Positions 58,906-64,000 of a DNA stretch of 64,000 bases are shown piece by piece. The stretch's first letter is position 1. Every line of letters begins with the position of its first letter. The stretch is from assembly GCA_963815045.1 (NCBI GenBank), contig CAWFET010000002.1, positions 1,302,001 to 1,366,000 on the forward strand, given 5' to 3'. Under the pieces are notes generated by a model. The model did not search any database. It saw only the letters and a program-made list of their open reading frames with translations, and had not been told where the DNA came from. Source of the stretch: DASUPK01 sp963815045 (GTDB lineage: Bacteria > Actinomycetota > Thermoleophilia > Solirubrobacterales > 70-9). The position numbers were made by a program, and so were the translations under genes.

Positions 58906-59691
58906 CTAGGGCTCCGGCGGCTCTCGCAGCTGGTGTGCCGGCGTGAAGAAGTTGCGACGCGCCAGGGTGATGGCCATCAGGGCGGCGATCGACACGGCAC
59001 CGAGCAGCACGTAGAGGAGGATGAGCTGGAGGCGCACCGCATCGGTCGGGTTGGCCCCCGCCAGCAGCATCCCGACCATCGTCCCCGGGAAGAAGATCAG
59101 GCCCGTCGTCTTCGTCGAGTCGACCAGCGTGATCATTCCGGAGCGCAGACCGCGGCGGACGAGCGGCGTGACGGCCTGCGAGGAGGTCGCGCCGAGGGCT
59201 AGCGTCGCCTCGATCTTCCGCGACTGCTCGTGGACGTCCTCACCGAGCCGGTTAAGCGCCACGGCTGCGGCTGTCATCGAGTTGCCGATCACCATCCCAC
59301 CGACGGGGACCAGGTACCGCGGCGTCGCCGGGAAGATGCCGAGGGCGATGACCAGCCCCAGAGTCGCGGCGGCGGCGACGGCGAGCGCGACCAGCAGGGG
59401 CCAGAAGGCGTTCGGAACCTGCTTCGCGCGGTGGCGTGCCGTGAATGCCCCGAAGACGACCATCACGGTGATCAGTGCCAGGACGAGGAGCGCGGAGTCC
59501 TGGTCGAAGATCAACGTGATCACGTACCCGATCGCGGTCAGCTGGATCAGGGAGCGGACGACGGCGATCCCTATGTCCTCCTCGAGCCCGGCATGCCAGG
59601 CACGCGAGGCGATTGCGGCGATCGCGACCAGGGCGAGCGCCGCGGCGACCTCGCCGATAGTCACGTGAATCGACGAGGCCGCGACGATCAC
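58906..59691 (-). CDS. fetB: ABC transporter permease, FetB family
   Basis: Membrane component of the FetAB-type exporter (UPF0014), 261 aa with about seven helices. Family segments: RSLIQLTAIGYVITLIF, RYLVPVGGMVIGNSMTAAA and GLIFFPGTMVGMLLAGANP. The E. coli homologue exports iron and limits oxidative stress; substrate here is inferred. Overlaps fetA by 4 bp. Confidence 0.92.
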   Translation of the reverse strand: MIVAASSIHVTIGEVAAALALVAIAAIASRAWHAGLEEDIGIAVVRSLIQLTAIGYVITLIFDQDSALLVLALITVMVVFGAFTARHRAKQVPNAFWPLLVALAVAAAATLGLVIALGIFPATPRYLVPVGGMVIGNSMTAAAVALNRLGEDVHEQSRKIEATLALGATSSQAVTPLVRRGLRSGMITLVDSTKTTGLIFFPGTMVGMLLAGANPTDAVRLQLILLYVLLGAVSIAALMAITLARRNFFTPAHQLREPPEP

Positions 59692-60386
59692 GTCGCATCC
59701 TCCACGGCGGCGATGGCCGGCTCGATCTCCTGTTCGAGGACCTCGGCCGCCGACCCCTGTGCGGTCACCCTCCCGCCCTCTATCCGAATCACGTACTCCG
59801 CCAGCCGGCGGGCCTGTTCCATGTCGTGGGTCACGACGACGATTGAGATCGCCGTGCGCGCGCGGAGGCCGCGCAGCGTCGCCTCCACGGCGTCGCGGGC
59901 GGTCTGATCGAGGGCGGAGGTCGGCTCGTCGAGGAGCAGGACGCGCGGGTCGAGGGCGAGCGCCCGCGCCAGCATCACCCGCTGCTGCTCGCCGACGGAG
60001 AGCTTGGCTGCATCGCGATCCTCGAATGCCGGATCGAGCCCAGCCAGCTCGAGACAGCTGCGAGCGTCGAAGCTGTGGCCGGCGAGCCGCGGCCCGTAGG
60101 CGACGTTGTCGTGGACCGTGCCGTCGATCAGCGCAGGCAGCTGGGGCACGAGGCTGACCTCGCGGCGGAGCTCGAGCGGGTCGCGCTCGCGCACGTCCTT
60201 GCCCTCATAGATCACACGGCCCGAGTCGGGGTCCGCGAGCCGGTTCAGCAGCCGGAGCATCGTCGACTTGCCGCTGCCCGAGGGACCGACGATCGAGCTG
60301 GCGCCCACCGGCAGCCTGGCATCCAGATCCCGCAGCACGAGCTTTCCCGATCGCGAATAGCTGACGTCCTCGAGCTCAAACAGCAC
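59688..60386 (-). CDS. fetA: ABC transporter ATP-binding protein, FetA-like
   Basis: ATPase partner of FetB, 232 aa. Walker A GPSGSGKST, Q-loop SLVPQLPALI, signature LSVGEQQRV, Walker B VLLLDEPTSALD and H-loop VVTHD are all present. GTG 60386 gives LFELEDVSYSR and is the only plausible start; a GATAAT lies 6 nt upstream, suggesting a leaderless promoter. Confidence 0.93.
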   Translation of the reverse strand: MLFELEDVSYSRSGKLVLRDLDARLPVGASSIVGPSGSGKSTMLRLLNRLADPDSGRVIYEGKDVRERDPLELRREVSLVPQLPALIDGTVHDNVAYGPRLAGHSFDARSCLELAGLDPAFEDRDAAKLSVGEQQRVMLARALALDPRVLLLDEPTSALDQTARDAVEATLRGLRARTAISIVVVTHDMEQARRLAEYVIRIEGGRVTAQGSAAEVLEQEIEPAIAAVEDAT

Positions 60387-60392
60387 CGCTCG

Positions 60393-60398
60393 ATTATC
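60393..60398 (-). promoter_or_regulatory. Possible leaderless promoter -10 of fetAB
   Basis: GATAAT on the minus strand, 6 nt before GTG 60386. No convincing -35 and no strong Shine-Dalgarno are seen. Confidence 0.45.
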
Positions 60399-60436
60399 CG
60401 TCCGTGGCCTAAATCCGCCCGCACTAACGGTGGCGC

Positions 60437-61338
60437 CTAGTGCCGCGGCTTGCTCTTCAGCTTCAGCTTCAGAGGGATCGTCTGCGTGCTTGGGCTGCCC
60501 CCCATCGGCGTGTAGACGAACCTGACCGTGGTCTTCAGCTTGCCCTTCTTGCGCAGGATCCTGCGTCCAGCGCTCGAGGCGGTCAGGACGAACGTCACGG
60601 GGCCCGCAGTTGCCGGGGTGATGGTGTCGCGGGTGAGCACCGGCTTCGAGTTTTCTTCTTCTTCTTCTTCTTCGCGGGCACGGCGAAACGGTTGTCATTG
60701 ATCGCCCCGGCGTCGAGCCTGCCGGGGTTGGGAACCGTGACGACGACGGCGGCTCTGCCCTTCTTGCCACCCGTCGGTGCGCCCACCGTGAAGGAATTGG
60801 ACGGATCGATCTGGGCGTTGTAGAGGAGCTCGCTGTCGGCCAAGCCCCCGATGGCAGCGACCGGAGGCCCGCCGACCGGGACCGAGCTGGTCGACTGGAA
60901 CTGATAGGCCGCACCCGGGGTGATCGCCCGCTCCACGCCCAGGGTGGCCCGGATCGCAACGATGTCGCCGGCCGCGACGGGGATGCCCCCCTTGAGCGGA
61001 TAGGTGCCTGCGCCCGCTCCGAACAGGTTGTCCGGGCCGGCGGCAACCACCTGAATGGAGCCGTCCGCGAGGCGGTGGACGATCCGCAGGCTGACGTCGC
61101 CGGACGACATGCTGCCCTGCTTGAGGTGGCCGCCGGTCACGGTGCCGTTGACCGGCGAGAGAGTGCTTCCCGCCGCCGGCAAAACCGCGAAGGCGGTGAT
61201 GTCTCCGCCGATCGCGCTGCCCGGGGCGAGGGGCGCGGTGAGGCTGCTGCCGACGGTGATCGTGGCGTGGGCGGACGGAGCCATGAACGCAACACCGGCA
61301 ACCGCCACTACCGCGATCCAAGCCCCCTTGTCCCTCAT
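60437..61338 (-). pseudogene. Secreted protein broken by a frameshift in a poly-lysine tract
   Basis: Exported protein, about 300 aa when repaired. Signal peptide from ATG 61338 (MRDKGAWIAVVAVAGVAF, then SAHA). The body is beta-rich. The frame changes at about 60655-60668, inside a run of AAG codons: upstream it reads FAVPAKKKKKKKT and soon derails (ends at 60595); in the other frame the sequence continues SKPVLTRDTITPATAG and GRRILRKKGKLKTTVRF to a stop at 60437. The second part looks like a normal C-terminal domain, so a one-base loss (or two-base gain) in the repeat is the simplest explanation. Slipped replication or a consensus error are both possible. Confidence 0.75.
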
Positions 61339-61361
61339 TGGCGGATGGTATCCCTTCGACC

Positions 61362-62384
61362 GTGAGCCGCAAGGAGCGCTTCCCCCAGCGGATCCACCCC
61401 ATGCTCGCCAAGCCGGGCATGGTTCCGGAGTCCGACTCTGAGGAATGGGCATATGAGATCAAGTGGGACGGGATCCGAGCGCTGGGCTACGCCCGCCGCG
61501 GCGGGTGGGCGATGCTGAGCCGCCGGCTGGAGGACGTCACCGCCCGCTATCCGGAGCTCGAGGGAATCGCCGAGGCGCTCGCGGATCGCGCCGCGGTCGT
61601 CGATGGCGAGGTGGTCGCCCTCGACGCCGATGGGCGGCCACGCTTCCAGCTGATCCAGAGCCGCATGGGCCTCACCTCTCCGGCGGGCGTCAAGGCGAAG
61701 ATGGAGCGGCAACCCGTCGACTACGTGATCTTCGACCTGCTCCATCTTGACGGGCGCTGCGTCCGCGACCTGCCCTATCTGCAGCGCCGGGAGCTGCTCG
61801 AGGAGCTCGCTCTCGACGGCACCCGGTGGCAGACCCCCGCCTACCGGCTCGACGGTGGCTCCGACCTGCTGGAGGCGGCCCGCCGACAGGGCCTCGAGGG
61901 AATCGTCTCCAAGCGCACCGACAGCCCCTACAGGCCCGGAAAGCGGACGGGAGAGTGGATCAAGACCCGGGTCTGGCGCCGCCAGGAGTTCGTGATCGGC
62001 GGCTACATCCCGGGCGAGGGCAGTCGCGCGAAACGCGTCGGTTCGGTTCTGGTCGGCTACTACGACAGGCGGCGCTCCGAGCTGCGCAAGGGACAGCGTC
62101 AGAGGTTGCACTTCGCGGGCGGCGTCGGCTCCGGGCTGAAGGAGGACGACCTCGACTTTCTGACCAGGGAGCTGCGCAAACGGAAGCGTCCCGAGAGCCC
62201 GTTCGTGGTGGGGGCGCCGACCGGTCCGAAGGCCCGCTTCGCCGTCTGGTGCGAGCCCGAGCTGGTCTGCGAGGTCTCCTGGACGGAGTGGACCAACGTG
62301 GGAACGCTCCGCCAGCCGGCCTTCAAGGGCATGCGCCCGGCGAATGACAAGGACCCGCGTGAGGTGGTGAACGAATTCCCCTGA
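61362..62384 (+). CDS. ATP-dependent DNA ligase (LigD ligase domain type, stand-alone)
   Basis: NHEJ-type ATP-dependent ligase of 340 aa. Nucleotidyltransferase domain with the adenylated lysine in EIKWDGIRA, DGEVVALD (motif III region), EGIVSKR (motif IV) and WIKTR (motif V). OB domain from about 205 (IGGYIPGEG, then VGSVLVGYY). No polymerase or nuclease domain is attached. GTG 61362 start; the divergent secreted-protein gene begins 23 bp away. Followed by ku and a separate polymerase gene. Confidence 0.92.
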   Translation: MSRKERFPQRIHPMLAKPGMVPESDSEEWAYEIKWDGIRALGYARRGGWAMLSRRLEDVTARYPELEGIAEALADRAAVVDGEVVALDADGRPRFQLIQSRMGLTSPAGVKAKMERQPVDYVIFDLLHLDGRCVRDLPYLQRRELLEELALDGTRWQTPAYRLDGGSDLLEAARRQGLEGIVSKRTDSPYRPGKRTGEWIKTRVWRRQEFVIGGYIPGEGSRAKRVGSVLVGYYDRRRSELRKGQRQRLHFAGGVGSGLKEDDLDFLTRELRKRKRPESPFVVGAPTGPKARFAVWCEPELVCEVSWTEWTNVGTLRQPAFKGMRPANDKDPREVVNEFP

Positions 62385-62427
62385 CCGATGAGTTTCCCGC
62401 GCCCGGGTGGTCTCTGAGGGTGTGGAA

Positions 62428-62439
62428 CGCAAGCTTGCG
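62428..62439. promoter_or_regulatory. 12-bp palindrome upstream of ku
   Basis: CGCAAGCTTGCG, a perfect 12-bp palindrome in the 124-bp ligase-ku gap, 69 bp before the Ku start. Possible operator; no matched second copy was noticed. Confidence 0.3.
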
Positions 62440-62508
62440 CCCGATTGCCGGCGCCCGCCCAGGGGTAATCTCAGCAATGTCGAAGGATTCGGATCGAGGT
62501 GATTGAGC

Positions 62509-63465
62509 GTGGCTAGGGCCATATGGAGTGGATCGATCAGCTTCGGGCTTCTCAACGTGCCCGTGAAGCTCTACAGCGCGGTCTCCAAGCAGACCGTGCG
62601 CTTCCGCGAGCTTCGCGAGGCCGACGGCTCGCGCGTGAAGCACAAGCGCGTCGCCGAGTCCGACGGCAAGGAGGTCCCCTACGAGAAGATCGTCAAGGGC
62701 TACGAGTACGCGCCGGACCAGTACGTGGTGCTGACCAAGGACGAGCTCGCCGACCTCGAGCCGCAGCGCTCCCGGGCGATCGAGATCCAGGACTTCGTCG
62801 ACCTGGACGACATCGACCCCATCTATTTCGAGCAGCCCTACTTCCTCGGCCCCGACAAGGGCGCGGCCCGCGCCTACGCGCTGCTGGTCCAGGCGATGAA
62901 GGAGTCGCGCAAGGTCGCGATCGCCCGCTTCGTCCTCCGCAACAAGGAGCACCTGGCGGCGATCAGGCCCATGGATGACGTGCTCACCCTGACCACGATG
63001 CGCTTCCACGACGAGGTCACCTCCCCCAAGGACCTCGACGGAGAGGTCTTCGACGAGGAGAAGCCGAAGAAGCCCGAGCAGCGTGAGCTCGAGATGGCCA
63101 AGCAGCTGATCGGCTCCCTGACCAGCGACTTCAAGCCCGGCCAGTACCGCGACGAGTACCGCGAGGAGCTGCTCGACCTGCTCGAGCGCAAGGCTGCCGG
63201 CAAGGAGGTCGTCAGCGCGCCCACCGAGGAGCCGAAGCCGACCAAGGCGCCAGACCTGATGGCCGCCCTCGAGGAGAGCCTCGCCGCCGTGAAGGGCGAG
63301 GAGGCCAGCGGCAACGGCAAGGCGAAGCCCAAGGCAAAGCCGAAGGCGAAGCCGAAGTCCTCGTCGGGATCCAAGTCGAAGTCCTCGTCACGGTCGAAGT
63401 CCTCCAGCTCGAACGGCCGCAAGTCGAGCTCCGGCTCTCGCAAGAAGTCCAAGGCTCGTTCCTAG
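62509..63465 (+). CDS. ku: Non-homologous end joining protein Ku
   Basis: Bacterial Ku homodimer subunit, 318 aa, binding DNA double-strand ends and recruiting LigD. Family opening ARAIWSGSISFGLLNVPVKLY, then EYAPDQYVVLTKDELADLEP and the FVDLDDIDPIYFEQPYFLGP core. The C-terminal tail (from about 270) is Lys/Ser/Pro-rich (KPKAKPKAKPKSS and SRSKSSSSNGRKSS), like other actinobacterial Ku tails that aid DNA sliding. GTG 62509 with GAGGTG is preferred over TTG 62503. Confidence 0.96.
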   Translation: MARAIWSGSISFGLLNVPVKLYSAVSKQTVRFRELREADGSRVKHKRVAESDGKEVPYEKIVKGYEYAPDQYVVLTKDELADLEPQRSRAIEIQDFVDLDDIDPIYFEQPYFLGPDKGAARAYALLVQAMKESRKVAIARFVLRNKEHLAAIRPMDDVLTLTTMRFHDEVTSPKDLDGEVFDEEKPKKPEQRELEMAKQLIGSLTSDFKPGQYRDEYREELLDLLERKAAGKEVVSAPTEEPKPTKAPDLMAALEESLAAVKGEEASGNGKAKPKAKPKAKPKSSSGSKSKSSSRSKSSSSNGRKSSSGSRKKSKARS

Positions 63466-63478
63466 GCACTCGCCCGCG

Positions 63479-64000
63479 TTGGCGAGCACCAAGCCAAAGA
63501 AGCGGGACCAGGAGGTCACGGTCGGCAACCGCCGGCTGAAGCTGACCAACCTGGACAAGGTCCTCTATCCGGAGACGAAGACCACCAAGGCGCAGGTGAT
63601 CGACTACTACGCCCGGGTGGCCGACCTGATCATTCCCCACCTGAAGGGACGGCCGCTCACGCTCCGCCGCTTCCCGGAGGGCGTCGGCAAGCCGCAGACG
63701 TCCTTCTTCGAGAAGAACTGCCCGAAGCACCGGCCCGATTGGGTGAAAACGACGCCGATCTACGTCGACCGGCGCGCGGGTGAGATCGACTTCTGCCTCT
63801 GCGAGAACCGGGCCACGCTGGTCTGGATGGCCCAGCTGGCCGCGCTGGAGCTCCATCCCTCCCTCTCGAAGTCGACGCGGATGGAGCAGCCGACGGTGCT
63901 CGCCTTCGACCTCGACCCCGGCGCCCCGGCGAGCCTCACCGAGTGCTGCAAGGTGGCGCTCCGGGTCCGGGAGCTGTTCTCCGCGTTCGGCCTCGAGGGT
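63479..64000 (+). CDS. LigD-type polymerase domain protein, partial
   Basis: Primase-polymerase (AEP) domain of LigD, first 174 codons only; the window ends in frame. NRRLKLTNLDKVLYPE (family opening), VIDYYARVADLIIPHLKGRPLTL, FFEKNCPKHRPDW and the catalytic FDLDPG (metal-binding DxD) are present. TTG at 63479, 13 nt after the ku stop, is the only start found. Whether a ligase or phosphoesterase domain follows cannot be seen; the separate ligase upstream suggests a split LigD. Confidence 0.9.
   Translation, partial: MASTKPKKRDQEVTVGNRRLKLTNLDKVLYPETKTTKAQVIDYYARVADLIIPHLKGRPLTLRRFPEGVGKPQTSFFEKNCPKHRPDWVKTTPIYVDRRAGEIDFCLCENRATLVWMAQLAALELHPSLSKSTRMEQPTVLAFDLDPGAPASLTECCKVALRVRELFSAFGLEG

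Noticed and set aside
60650..60675. Programmed -1 frameshifting at the AAG/AAAAC tract
   Set aside because: In the zero frame (AAG AAA ACT) a -1 slip would force tRNA-Lys onto GAA codons, and no stimulatory structure or good X-XXY-YYZ heptamer is present; an indel is simpler.

Overview
This is a gene-dense, high-GC stretch of a bacterial chromosome with nothing plasmid- or phage-like. Two lines of evidence point to Actinobacteria of the class Thermoleophilia (Solirubrobacterales or Gaiellales type). First, the synteny blocks rpmB-DAK2-recG-rsmD-coaD-DivIVA-like and DUF177-rpmF-plsX-acpP-rnc-smc-ftsY are present. Second, small secreted proteins carry the lineage-typical N-terminus with an ALFVALGG-like hydrophobic helix. 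The placement is an inference from gene content, not from a marker search. No rRNA, tRNA, IS element, prophage or CRISPR array was seen.

Layout. 0-2.6 kb: a secreted protein, an M23 peptidase and an L,D-transpeptidase (cell wall). 2.7-10.2 kb, minus strand: DUF177, rpmF, plsX, acpP, rnc, smc and ftsY, with a SnoaL-like gene inserted between smc and ftsY on the other strand. 10.2-16.8 kb: an accessory segment with a methyltransferase, a crotonase, an SDR, secreted and unknown proteins, a frameshifted phosphotransferase, a Tat-exported carbonic anhydrase and a DUF4239 protein. 16.8-24 kb, minus strand: rpmB, DAK2, recG, rsmD, coaD and a DivIVA-like gene, plus two copies of a 96-bp intergenic repeat. 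24-26.7 kb: a PAS-EAL phosphodiesterase and a delta-60-repeat secreted protein. 26.7-30.3 kb: a complete riboflavin operon, ribD-ribE-ribBA-ribH. 30.4-39.3 kb: a flippase, an ion channel, rpe, fmt, def and priA. 39.3-44.5 kb: metK, a DUF3352 protein, der and cmk. 44.9-51.4 kb: an aromatic amino acid cluster, aroH, GNAT, hisC, a leader peptide, aroF, tyrA and aroA. 51.4-56.4 kb: rluB, cell-wall hydrolases, scpB, scpA and trpS. 56.4-61.3 kb: an MFS pump, a polysaccharide deacetylase, FetAB and a secreted protein. 61.4-64 kb: NHEJ genes (ligase, Ku, LigD polymerase, the last cut by the window edge).

Most noteworthy. (1) A short leader ORF directly upstream of aroF ends Tyr-Phe-Tyr-Phe-Trp-Arg-Phe-Thr-stop and is followed by alternative RNA pairings, which looks like a ribosome-mediated attenuator sensing all three aromatic amino acids. 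(2) Several genes (ribD, DUF4239, a GNAT and the delta-60 protein) have no ATG, GTG or TTG where their conserved N-termini require a start; ribD and DUF4239 instead have a strong Shine-Dalgarno exactly 5 nt before ATC. (3) The rnc product lacks several canonical RNase III catalytic acids. (4) Unrelated secreted proteins share a Lys/Arg-rich C-terminal tail containing two cysteines. (5) A 96-bp dispersed repeat has palindromic ends.

Three loci carry apparent frameshifts (phosphotransferase, DUF559 protein, poly-Lys secreted protein). These may be real decay or consensus errors, and this uncertainty applies to any claim resting on a single base.
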